Shown piece after piece: positions 7,107 through 14,557 of a DNA stretch of 64,000 bases (the first letter of the stretch is position 1; every line of letters starts with the position of its first letter). The translations under genes and the position numbers were made by a program. Location of the stretch: positions 2,604,001 to 2,668,000 of the forward strand of contig NZ_JASVWB010000002.1 in the NCBI RefSeq assembly GCF_030287445.1, written 5' to 3'. A model generated the notes under the pieces. It saw nothing but the letters and a program-made list of their open reading frames with translations. It ran no database searches and was not told the DNA's origin. Origin of the DNA: Streptomyces sp. ALI-76-A. Its GTDB lineage: Bacteria; Actinomycetota; Actinomycetes; Streptomycetales; Streptomycetaceae.

Positions 7107-9620
7107 GTGATCCGTTACGACGCTCTGGAAGCCCTTCCCGTACGCGGTGCCCTGCCGGGGCTGCGTGACGCCTTGGACGGCCACGGCACCGCCGTGCTCG
7201 TCGCGCCGCCCGGCACCGGCAAGACGACGCTGGTGCCGCTGGCGCTGGCGGGGCTGCTGGGCGAGGGGCCCGCGCGGCGGGTGGTCGTCGCCGAGCCGCG
7301 GCGGATCGCGGCCCGCGCCGCGGCGCGCCGGATGGCGTGGCTGCTGGGCGAGAAGGTCGGCGAGAGCGTCGGGTTCACCGTCCGCGGGGAGCGGGTGGTC
7401 GGGCTCCGCGCGCGCGTGGAGGTCGTCACGACAGGCGTGCTGTTGCAGCGGGTGCAGCGGGACCCGGAGCTGCCCGGGGTCGACGTGGTGGTGCTGGACG
7501 AGTGCCACGAGCGGCACCTGGACGCCGACACGGCGGCGGCGTTCCTGTGGGACGTGCGCGAGACGCTGCGGCCGGAGCTGCGGCTGGTGGCCGCTTCGGC
7601 CACCACGGACGCGGCCGGCTGGGCGCGGCTGCTGGGCGGGGCGCCGGTGGTGGAGGCCGCGGGTGTCTCGTATCCGGTGGAGGTGGTGTGGGCGCCGCCG
7701 ACGCGGCCGGTCCGGCCGCCGCACGGGATGCGGGTCGATCCGGCCATGCTGACGCATGTGGCGTCGGTGGTGCGGCGGGCGCTGGCCGAGCGGGACGGGG
7801 ACGTGCTGTGTTTCCTGCCGGGGGTGGGGGAGATCGCGCGGGTCGCCGGACAGCTGGGCGGCCTCGGCGCGGTGGACGTGCTCCAGGTGCACGGGCGGGC
7901 GCCGGCGGCCGTGCAGGACGCCGTGCTGGCTCCCGCCGAGCGGCGCCGGGTGGTGCTGGCGACCTCGGTGGCCGAGTCGTCGCTGACGGTTCCCGGGGTG
8001 CGGGTGGTCGTCGACTCGGGGCTGGCGCGGGAGCCGCGGGTGGACCACGCGCGCGGGCTGAGCGCGCTGGCGACGGTACGGGCCTCGCAGGCGGCGGGGC
8101 GGCAGCGGGCGGGGCGGGCCGGCCGGGAGGCGCCGGGGGCGGTGTACCGGTGCTGGACGGAGGCCGAGGACGCCCGTCTGCCGCGTTTCCCGTCCCCGGA
8201 GATCAAAGTGGCCGACCTGACGGCGTTCGCCTTGCAGGCGGCCTGCTGGGGGGATCCGGAGGCGTCCGGGCTGGCGCTGCTGGATCCGCCGCCGGGCGGG
8301 GCGATGGCGGCGGCCCGGTCGGTGCTGACGGCCGTGGGGGCGGTCGACGCCGACGGGCGGGCCACGGAGCGGGGAAGCCGGCTGGCCCGGCTCGGGCTGC
8401 ATCCCCGGTTGGGGCGGGCGCTGCTGGACTCGGCGCCGCTGGTGGGTGCGGAGCGGGCCGCCGAGGTGGTCGCGCTGCTGAGCGAGGAGGCGCCCCGGGA
8501 GTACGGGGACGATCTGACGGCCGCCGTGCGCACGGCGCGTCGCGGGAGTGACGCGTACGGGGCGCGGTGGCGATCGGAGGTGCGGCGGCTGCGGGCCGTC
8601 GCCACGGAGTTCCCCGCCCACCCGGCGGGCGCGTGGGCGGCCGCCGGTGAGGACAGCGCGGTCGGGCTCGTCGCCGCTCTCGCGTTCCCCGAGCGGGTCG
8701 CCCGGGCCGACGGCGGGTCGTATCTCATGGTCTCCGGGACCCGGGCCGAGACCGGCGACGCCACGGGGCTGCGCGGGGCTTCCTGGATCGCCGTGGCCGT
8801 CGCCGACCGGCCGGTCGGCAAGGGGCACGCGCGCGTGCGGCTCGGGGCCGTGGTGGACGAGGAGGTCGCCCGGCTGGCGGCGGGGTCCCTGGCGCGGGTG
8901 CGGGACGAGGTGCGCTGGGCCGACGGGGACGTCGTCGCCCGGCGCGTCGAGCGGCTGGGGGCCGTGGAGCTGGCGGCGCGTCCGCTGCGCGACGCCGACC
9001 CCGGGCTCGTACGGGAGGCGCTGCTCGAAGGGCTGCGGCAGGAGGGGTTCGGGCTGCTGCGGTGGCCGGCCGATGCGGTCGTCCTGCGGCAGCGGCTCGC
9101 CTTTCTGCGGCTGCGGCTCGGGGAGCCGTGGCCCGACGTGTCCGACGACGCGCTGCACGCGCGCGTGGACGAGTGGCTGGAGCCCGAGCTGGGCCGGGCC
9201 CGGCGGCGCGCCGACCTCGCGCGGATCGACGCCGGCGCGGGGCTCGGCCGCCTGCTTCCCTGGGCCCGCGGGGACGCCGCCCGGCTCGACGAGCTGGCGC
9301 CCGAGCGGATCGCCGTACCGAGCGGGTCCAGGGTCCGGATCGACTACGGCGACCCCCAGCAGCCGGTCCTGGCCGTGAAGCTGCAGGAGATGTTCGGGCT
9401 TCAGGAGTCGCCCCGGGTCGCGGGGGTGCCGCTGCTCGTCCACCTGCTCTCCCCCGCCGGGCGGCCCGCCGCGGTCACCGCCGACCTCGCCTCCTTCTGG
9501 AAGGACGGCTACAAGGACGTACGGGCGGAGCTGCGCGGCCGGTATCCGAGGCATCCGTGGCCCGAGGACCCGGCGTCCGCGGAGCCGACGCGGTACACCA
9601 ACGCCCGGCTCAGGCGGTGA
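7107..9620 (+). CDS. hrpB: ATP-dependent RNA helicase HrpB
   Basis: 837 residues from GTG 7107 behind a GGGGG run. DExH-box superfamily 2 helicase: Walker A APPGTGKTT at about residues 33-41, motif II DECHERH near 128-134, motif III SAT, and motif VI QRAGRAGR near 342. The C-terminal HA2-like and HrpB-specific domains follow, ending in the characteristic FWKDGYKDVRAELRGRYPRHPWPEDP. Length matches the family. HrpB is a putative RNA helicase whose cellular substrate is not firmly known. The end overlaps the convergent DUF3068 gene by 11 nt. Confidence 0.93.
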   Translation: MIRYDALEALPVRGALPGLRDALDGHGTAVLVAPPGTGKTTLVPLALAGLLGEGPARRVVVAEPRRIAARAAARRMAWLLGEKVGESVGFTVRGERVVGLRARVEVVTTGVLLQRVQRDPELPGVDVVVLDECHERHLDADTAAAFLWDVRETLRPELRLVAASATTDAAGWARLLGGAPVVEAAGVSYPVEVVWAPPTRPVRPPHGMRVDPAMLTHVASVVRRALAERDGDVLCFLPGVGEIARVAGQLGGLGAVDVLQVHGRAPAAVQDAVLAPAERRRVVLATSVAESSLTVPGVRVVVDSGLAREPRVDHARGLSALATVRASQAAGRQRAGRAGREAPGAVYRCWTEAEDARLPRFPSPEIKVADLTAFALQAACWGDPEASGLALLDPPPGGAMAAARSVLTAVGAVDADGRATERGSRLARLGLHPRLGRALLDSAPLVGAERAAEVVALLSEEAPREYGDDLTAAVRTARRGSDAYGARWRSEVRRLRAVATEFPAHPAGAWAAAGEDSAVGLVAALAFPERVARADGGSYLMVSGTRAETGDATGLRGASWIAVAVADRPVGKGHARVRLGAVVDEEVARLAAGSLARVRDEVRWADGDVVARRVERLGAVELAARPLRDADPGLVREALLEGLRQEGFGLLRWPADAVVLRQRLAFLRLRLGEPWPDVSDDALHARVDEWLEPELGRARRRADLARIDAGAGLGRLLPWARGDAARLDELAPERIAVPSGSRVRIDYGDPQQPVLAVKLQEMFGLQESPRVAGVPLLVHLLSPAGRPAAVTADLASFWKDGYKDVRAELRGRYPRHPWPEDPASAEPTRYTNARLRR

Positions 9621-10596
9621 CCGGCTCCGGTTCCGTGGTCGGGGCGGGGGCCGGGTCGCGGCGGCCGCGGGCCTCCAGGTAGAGGGAGAGGGACAGCAGC
9701 ACGGCGCCGAGGACGAGGAAGCCCCAGGGGAGGTACGACGTCAGCAGCAGGATCAGGGTGCGGTTGGACGTGACCAGGTCGACGGTGTGGTCGATGTAGT
9801 CCTCGCGCATCTTCACGTGCCCGGCGAACGCCGTCACCTTGTCGCGGTCGCCGAGGAGGGTGCCGCCGCGCAGTTCCTCCCGGTGGATCTCCTCGCCGTA
9901 GACGGGCGCGCCGGTCAGGGGTTCGACCCAGAACTTGCGGACCGTGGTGTACCAGCGGGTCGTGCCGGTCTCGGCGATCGTCTCCGGGGTGATGCCCTCG
10001 ACGGGCAGCGTCTTGGGGAACGGCACCTTGGTCCAGGGGATGGTCTGCTCGAAGTAGTAGACCTCGACGCCCCGGAAGTCCTGGGTGCCCCGGTAGTGGA
10101 TGGGGGCCGTCACACGGGCCTGCGCGTCGAAGTACTCGTAGTCCCGTTTCTCCGTCAGGAACGGCCACTTGAACTCGATGCCCTGCCGTTCGACCGGGTC
10201 GCCGTCGACCATCTCGCCGTCGGCGTGGACGGGTTCCTGGGTGTGGGCGTCGAAGATGTACCGCTCGGGGATCTCGGAGACCATCTTGCCGTCGGGGCCC
10301 TGGACGTACGACAGGCCGTCCCAGACGACGACGTCCCGGCCGGCCGTCTTCTCGATCCGCTCGGAGGCCTCGACGTTGCCCTTCAGGGTCTGCACGATGG
10401 TGACCTTGGGGACCTTCTCGGCCTTCATCGTGCCGTAGTCGAGCAGGGTGGCGTCCCTCGCCTCCAGGACCATGTCCTGGTAATGGTGCGCCGGGACCTT
10501 GGCGAGGCGGGGGTAGGCGTACCAGCGCAGCAGTGGGGACAACGCCGCGAAGAACACGGCGAGGGCGAGCAGGATCAGGCTGGCCTTGCGGCGCAT
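9610..10596 (-). CDS. DUF3068 (PorA-like) membrane-anchored protein
   Basis: 328 residues with ATG 10596. One membrane segment lies near the N-terminus (about 5-25, LILLALAVFFAAL) and one near the C-terminus (about 277-303, LILLLTSYLPWGFLVLG); the long region between is predicted extracytoplasmic and beta-rich. This topology and the internal motif YHYRGTQDF-like segment match DUF3068, a high-GC Gram-positive family sometimes called PorA-like. Function is unknown. It lies 21 nt downstream of the SPW_0924-type small gene on the same strand, so the two probably form an operon. Confidence 0.85.
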   Translation of the reverse strand: MRRKASLILLALAVFFAALSPLLRWYAYPRLAKVPAHHYQDMVLEARDATLLDYGTMKAEKVPKVTIVQTLKGNVEASERIEKTAGRDVVVWDGLSYVQGPDGKMVSEIPERYIFDAHTQEPVHADGEMVDGDPVERQGIEFKWPFLTEKRDYEYFDAQARVTAPIHYRGTQDFRGVEVYYFEQTIPWTKVPFPKTLPVEGITPETIAETGTTRWYTTVRKFWVEPLTGAPVYGEEIHREELRGGTLLGDRDKVTAFAGHVKMREDYIDHTVDLVTSNRTLILLLTSYLPWGFLVLGAVLLSLSLYLEARGRRDPAPAPTTEPEPVTA

Positions 10597-10617
10597 CTCG
10601 GCCTCCCTCCCGGGTGG

Positions 10618-10752
10618 TTACGGATGTGCGGGCACCGTCGTCAGCAGCGGTTTCGGGGACGTCCTTCCCGTCGGCGAGCCCATGGCCGTGATCGTGAGGA
10701 CCAGGGCGAGCGCGACGGCGAGACCGGTCACGGCGGCGATCAGGGCGCGCAT
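10618..10752 (-). CDS. SPW_0924-type small single-span protein
   Basis: A 44-residue protein starting MRALIAAVTGLAVALALVL at ATG 10752, with GGAGG 6 nt upstream. A longer reading to 10851 lacks a ribosome-binding site and runs into the terminator. It has one hydrophobic segment (about residues 3-24) and a short Pro/Thr tail. This matches the tiny conserved Streptomyces SPW_0924 family, function unknown. It sits just upstream of the DUF3068 gene. Confidence 0.8.
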   Translation of the reverse strand: MRALIAAVTGLAVALALVLTITAMGSPTGRTSPKPLLTTVPAHP

Positions 10753-10842
10753 GCCTGCCTCCGGGAACTGGAGCTGATACATCGTCAGGTCCGGCACCGT
10801 AGCAACGGGCGGGCGAGATGAGAACAGGTCGCGCACGACGGC

Positions 10843-10897
10843 GGCACACACGGCGGCGGCGCCCCTCCGTGGGAGGGGCGCCGCCGCCGTGTGTGCC
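10843..10897. terminator. Very long perfect hairpin terminator
   Basis: A perfect 26-bp inverted repeat (10843-10868 with 10872-10897) over a 3-nt loop, nearly all G/C. It starts 9 nt after the stop codon of the lytic transglycosylase gene. It is not followed by a clear T-run, but stems of this strength commonly terminate in Streptomyces. It isolates the transglycosylase from the small gene downstream. Confidence 0.8.
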
Positions 10898-10905
10898 GGG
10901 AACCG

Positions 10906-12684
10906 CTACGCGGAGGGACTCGTCGACGGGCTCGTGGACGGGCTCTGCGACGAGTCCGCCGACGGGCTCGGCGCCGGCGTCTCGGCCGCCGCTACGGTCA
11001 GCCGCACGTCGAGCGCCGCGCCGCCCGCGGTGGTGATGCGGAGCAGGTACGTGCCGGCGGCGTCGTCGGCGTACAGCTTCGGCAGCTTCAGCAGGCCGTC
11101 GGCGTCGGTCCTCAGGCCCGTGAGGGTGCGTACGGCCTTGCCGTCGGCGTCCTTGAAGTAGGGGCCCTTGTCGTTCTCGGCCGGGTCGAGCGCCGACGTG
11201 ATCAGGGTGGCGGTGGCCGCCACCTTGTCCGCGGCCTCGCCGTTGTCCGTGGCCTTCACCTCGACCTGGTCGGCGAACTCGCCGCCTGCCACGCAGGTCA
11301 GCGCGGTGTCGCTGGTGCGGGTGAGGGCGTCGGCGGTGCGCTCGGTGACCGTGGCCGTGTAGTCGACGCCGTCGACCGTGCGGCCGACGACGGTGGCGCG
11401 GACGGTGAAGCCGCCCGTCTTCTCGCCCGCCCGGAGCGCGGGCGCGACGGCCACACCGGTGGCGTTGGTGACGATCGTGGCCACGCTCTCGCCGTTGGTG
11501 AAGGTGGCGTCGGTAGCGCCGGCGATCGTGAAGCGGACCCGGACCTTGGCGACGGCCTCGCCGGCCTTGGTCTCGGCGCGGGTGCTGATCCTCTTGGCGA
11601 ACGTCTCCCCGGCCGTCGCGGTGAGCTTGGCGGTGCCCGCGTCCTCCAGGTGGTCCACCGTGTCGGTGGGGGTCTGGGGGGCGGTGGGAGGCGGCGTGGT
11701 CGACGGGGGCGGGGTGACCGGCGGGGGCGGGGTGGGACTCTGGGAGCCGCCGCCGGGCTTGCTGGGCTTGGCCGGCTTGCCGGGCTTGCCGGGTGTGCCG
11801 GGTGTGCCGGGCCTGGTCGTGGCCGGCGACGACGGCCGGGTGGCCGGCGGGGTGTCGCCGCCGGTGCGGCCGACGGGCAGGCTGCCGGTGCCGTCGGGGA
11901 TCTCGTGGGTGCCCTCGCGGTAGAACTCCAGCCACGACAGGACCGTGTTCAGGTACTCCCGCGAGTTGTTGTAGCTGAGGATCGCCCGCTCGCGGTCGGA
12001 CGGGGTGGACAGGTCCCAGCCGAAGCGGCACAGGTAGTGGCCGGCCGCGAGCGCGGCGTCGTAGACGTTGTTGGGGTTCTTGACGCCGTCGCCGTTGCCG
12101 TCGCGGCCCGCCCACGCCCAGGTGGACGGGATGAACTGCATGGGGCCGACGGCCTGGTCGTACGTGCTGTTGCCGTCGTACGCGCCGTTGTCGGTGTCCT
12201 TGATCAGCGCGAAGCCGTTGCCGTCGAGCTGCGGGCCGAGGATCGGGGAGATGGTGGTGCCGTCCGCGGTGACCTTGCCGCCGCGGGCCTGGCCCGACTC
12301 GACCCAGCCGATGGCGGCGAGGAGTTCCCAGGGCAGGTTGCAGCCGGGCTTGGACGCCTGCAACTCGGCCGCGGCCTTCTTGTACGCGTCCAGGACGGTC
12401 GCGGGGATGCCCGCCTCGCCCGTCCCCGGGGAGCTGGGGGTGCCGACGGTCGGCGAGGGGCTGGGCGTGTTGAGCGGCGGCAGGTCCGTGTAGTACTGCG
12501 AGTCGGTCGCGCCGTCGTCGGCGGTCACATCGGGTGAGGTCTCGGCGCCGGTGGTGGCCGGTCGGCTCTGGTCGTCGGCCGTCACCCCCGGAGCCTGAGA
12601 GGCGGACAGGGCCGCGACCGCGACCGCGGCCACGGCGGTGGTTGCCGCCCCCTTGCACAGCCTCCTGCCGAATTGCGCCGCCAT
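10906..12684 (-). CDS. Secreted lytic murein transglycosylase with Ig-like tail
   Basis: 592 residues from ATG 12684 (GGGAGG 9 nt upstream). Domains in order: a Sec signal peptide (about 1-36, hydrophobic core AVAAVAVAALSA); a soluble lytic transglycosylase (SLT) domain at about 90-260 with the likely catalytic Glu in LLAAIGWVESG and the downstream AVGPMQFIPSTW motif; a Pro/Thr/Lys-rich linker (about 265-350); and C-terminal Ig-like beta domains ending in a Ser/Pro repeat tail. It should cleave peptidoglycan glycan strands outside the membrane. The promoter region carries three equally spaced GTCACGCC repeats, and the gene ends at a very strong hairpin. Confidence 0.88.
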   Translation of the reverse strand: MAAQFGRRLCKGAATTAVAAVAVAALSASQAPGVTADDQSRPATTGAETSPDVTADDGATDSQYYTDLPPLNTPSPSPTVGTPSSPGTGEAGIPATVLDAYKKAAAELQASKPGCNLPWELLAAIGWVESGQARGGKVTADGTTISPILGPQLDGNGFALIKDTDNGAYDGNSTYDQAVGPMQFIPSTWAWAGRDGNGDGVKNPNNVYDAALAAGHYLCRFGWDLSTPSDRERAILSYNNSREYLNTVLSWLEFYREGTHEIPDGTGSLPVGRTGGDTPPATRPSSPATTRPGTPGTPGKPGKPAKPSKPGGGSQSPTPPPPVTPPPSTTPPPTAPQTPTDTVDHLEDAGTAKLTATAGETFAKRISTRAETKAGEAVAKVRVRFTIAGATDATFTNGESVATIVTNATGVAVAPALRAGEKTGGFTVRATVVGRTVDGVDYTATVTERTADALTRTSDTALTCVAGGEFADQVEVKATDNGEAADKVAATATLITSALDPAENDKGPYFKDADGKAVRTLTGLRTDADGLLKLPKLYADDAAGTYLLRITTAGGAALDVRLTVAAAETPAPSPSADSSQSPSTSPSTSPSA

Positions 12685-13042
12685 AGAGTGAATCCTCCCG
12701 TGGACGCCCCAGCGCCCGTCTCTGCCTGTCGGTCTCGCTCTGTTGTGACGAACGACCCGCGGTGCGGGTTGCCCCCGTCACGCCTGCGTCTGCTCCGTCA
12801 CGCCGTTATATGCACTGTCACGCCGTTATGTGCCCTGTTCGTGTGTTCGGCCGTGCCGCCCGCGCGGCGACCCAGGCGACCCTACGACAACTTCCTTTGC
12901 GCGGGCACCCGTTCGCGCCCGGTTTTCACCAGTTGGCCATGTGTGATCGTGCCCCGCTCGCGGCGGGCCATGTCACGCATACTGGGCTTCGCCGATCACC
13001 GGGCCTCCCGGCCCCTGCCAACACCTGTCGCGAGGAGCCCCG
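12685..13042. other. Divergent intergenic region, lytic transglycosylase / DUF4184
   Basis: 358 nt holding the promoters of two divergent genes. The strongest signal is a set of three GTCACGCC repeats at 20-nt spacing (12777-12824). A small hairpin (ACCCGC over GCGGGT) lies close by at about 12755-12770. No ORF with protein-like sequence was found, and no recognisable ydaO riboswitch core. Confidence 0.6.
12777..12824. repeat. Three GTCACGCC direct repeats at exact 20-nt period
   Basis: GTCACGCC occurs at 12777, 12797 and 12817; the last two copies extend to GTCACGCCGTTAT. Reading toward the transglycosylase this is GGCGTGAC three times, ending about 93 nt before its ATG. Two-helical-turn spacing places all copies on one face of the DNA, as expected for a regulator binding side by side. 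The regulator is unknown. Confidence 0.6.
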
Positions 13043-13900
13043 TTGCCGTTCACTCTGAGCCATGCCGCGGCCGTTCTGCCCGCCGTGCGCAGCGACGGAA
13101 GCGGCCGTGGGCAACTCGTGCCGGCCGTGCTCGTGGCGGGTTCCTTCGCGCCCGACATGACCTACTACGCGGCGAGTGCGGCGTCCGGGGCCATGGAGTT
13201 CGGCGAGGTGACCCATTCCTTCCCGGGTGTCCTCACGGTCGACGTGCTGGTCGCCTGGGCATTGGTCGCACTGTGGCTGCTGGTGCGCGAACCACTGGTC
13301 GCCCTGCTGCCGCGGGCCCGGCAGGGCAGGGTGGCGGCACTCCTGCGCTGCGGGGCGCCCCGCGCGCGTGTACGGCCGTCCTCGGTGCTGTGGTGGTACG
13401 TGTCCGCCGTGCTCGGGGCGCTGACCCACGTCGTGTGGGACGCGTTCACCCACCTCGACCGGTGGGGCATGCGGCTGTTTCCCGTGCTGGGCGAGCACCT
13501 GGCGGGCTTCCCTCTGTACTGGTACCTCCAGTACGGCGGTTCGGCGGTCGCCGCCCTCGGGATAGCGGTGTTCGTGACCCGCGCGCTGCGGCGCGCGCCC
13601 GCGACGGCTCCGGCGGTGGGGGTTCCGCTGCTGTCGGTGCGGGACCGGTGGTGGGCCGGGATCGTGATCGGCGGCTGCGCGGTCCTCGCGGCGACGCAGC
13701 GGGCGACGCGGTGGTGGGACTACTGGGGCTCCACCGCGAAGCCCTGGGAACTGATCCCGACGCTCTGCTTCGGTGGGGGGGCGGGACTTGTGCTGGGCGT
13801 ACTGCTGTACGCCGTCGGCGTCAGGCTGTGGCGTCCGGCCCGGGTCATCCGCGAGGCGGACGTAGGGTCCGAGGAGCGGAGCCGGCCGGCCGCTCGGTGA
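13043..13900 (+). CDS. DUF4184 family integral membrane protein
   Basis: 285 residues from TTG 13043, the best start because GAGGAG lies 6 nt upstream and the family begins MPFTLSHAAAVLP. The His-rich opening and the later LGALTHVVWDAFTH motif are the conserved features of DUF4184, which resembles membrane-bound metal-dependent hydrolases of the YdjM/PA-phosphatase-like type. Five or six hydrophobic segments are visible (for example 70-82, 125-140, 170-190, 215-232, 248-268). Enzymatic function is unproven. It is divergent from the transglycosylase gene. TTG starts are rare in this window. Confidence 0.85.
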   Translation: MPFTLSHAAAVLPAVRSDGSGRGQLVPAVLVAGSFAPDMTYYAASAASGAMEFGEVTHSFPGVLTVDVLVAWALVALWLLVREPLVALLPRARQGRVAALLRCGAPRARVRPSSVLWWYVSAVLGALTHVVWDAFTHLDRWGMRLFPVLGEHLAGFPLYWYLQYGGSAVAALGIAVFVTRALRRAPATAPAVGVPLLSVRDRWWAGIVIGGCAVLAATQRATRWWDYWGSTAKPWELIPTLCFGGGAGLVLGVLLYAVGVRLWRPARVIREADVGSEERSRPAAR

Positions 13901-14186
13901 CACCGGTGAGCACGGCGCGGGCGCGCAGCGGCCGCCACCGTGACACCACGGCGAGCGCCGAGGTGAGCCGCCCACGGAACGCCGTCCCCGGATGGAAAGG
14001 CACCGCGGCGGCGGCCTCGGTGACTCTGCGGAGGGTCGTCCCGAGGTCGGCGGGGAGGCGGGCGGTGCTCGCGGCGGCCGCCACGGCCGGGACCGGTGGA
14101 GGCGGCGGCGACGGGGCCGAGTCGGCGTGCGTCCATGCCTGCGTCCATGCGTGGGTCGTCCGGCGGCGGAGCATGCGTATACCCAT
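13845..14186 (-). CDS. Hypothetical protein, 113 residues
   Basis: A possible small gene from ATG 14186 with AAGGA 7 nt upstream. The product begins MGIRMLRRRTT, has a short repeat (AWTQAWTHA), a Pro/Ala-rich stretch, then a segment that looks more protein-like (LGTTLRRVTEAAAAVPFHPGTAFRGRLTSALAVVSRW). It overlaps the convergent DUF4184 gene by 56 nt. I do not recognise the family. The ribosome-binding site favours a real gene; the low complexity and overlap argue against it. Confidence 0.35.
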   Translation of the reverse strand: MGIRMLRRRTTHAWTQAWTHADSAPSPPPPPVPAVAAAASTARLPADLGTTLRRVTEAAAAVPFHPGTAFRGRLTSALAVVSRWRPLRARAVLTGVTERPAGSAPRTLRPPRG

Positions 14187-14257
14187 GCCCGCATCCTTGC
14201 GGGAGGGGACGGCGCGGGGCGCCTTCGCAAGGGCCACGCGAGTGACGGGGCCGCCGG

Positions 14258-14349
14258 GGCGGGGCTTCCCGGGCTGCGGCTGTCCGGGGCACGGCCTTCC
14301 GCGCTGCGGTTCTCTGGCGCGTGCCTTTCCACGCCACGGCTTTCCGCCG
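14258..14349. repeat. Degenerate 15-nt minisatellite, about six units
   Basis: Successive units follow the pattern GGCxxCGGCTTTCC with drift; on the plus strand they would encode GFP/GCP-type pentapeptides. The arrays differ unit to unit, which suggests an old tandem expansion. Confidence 0.5.
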
Positions 14350-14422
14350 GGCGGCGGTCGGGCCGTGTCGACCTGGGCAGGGCCCCCGGCAACTCGCACC
14401 GAGGGCCCCTTCGTCACTGGCC

Positions 14423-14555
14423 GGTCGAACCCGCACCCCGCCGGGAAGCGAGCCCACCCAGCGGTCGGACCGTGAGGACCGGGCAGAACCCCCGGCCCAT
14501 CTCCGCCGTGGCCCCTGCGGTCACTCACCCGGGTCGAACCCGCACCCCGCCGGGA
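14423..14555. repeat. 24-nt direct repeat pair resembling tRNA T-arms
   Basis: The same 24 nt, beginning GGTCGAACCCGCACC, occurs at 14423-14446 and 14532-14555, 109 nt apart. On the minus strand it reads GCGGGTTCGACC, like a tRNA T-stem and loop. The second copy lies directly after the polA stop codon. No complete tRNA can be folded around either copy. Confidence 0.6.
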
Positions 14556-14557
14556 CG

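Larger units (their letters stand above)
14187..14557. other. Repeat-rich spacer downstream of polA
   Basis: 371 nt without a convincing gene. It holds a degenerate 15-nt tandem repeat (about 14258-14349) and two copies of a 24-nt direct repeat that contain a tRNA T-arm-like stem-loop. It may include the polA terminator. Confidence 0.5.

Noticed and set aside
12685..12960. A ydaO (c-di-AMP) riboswitch before the lytic transglycosylase gene
   Set aside because: Expected from related cell-wall hydrolase genes, but I could not find its conserved core; only the GTCACGCC repeats are clear.
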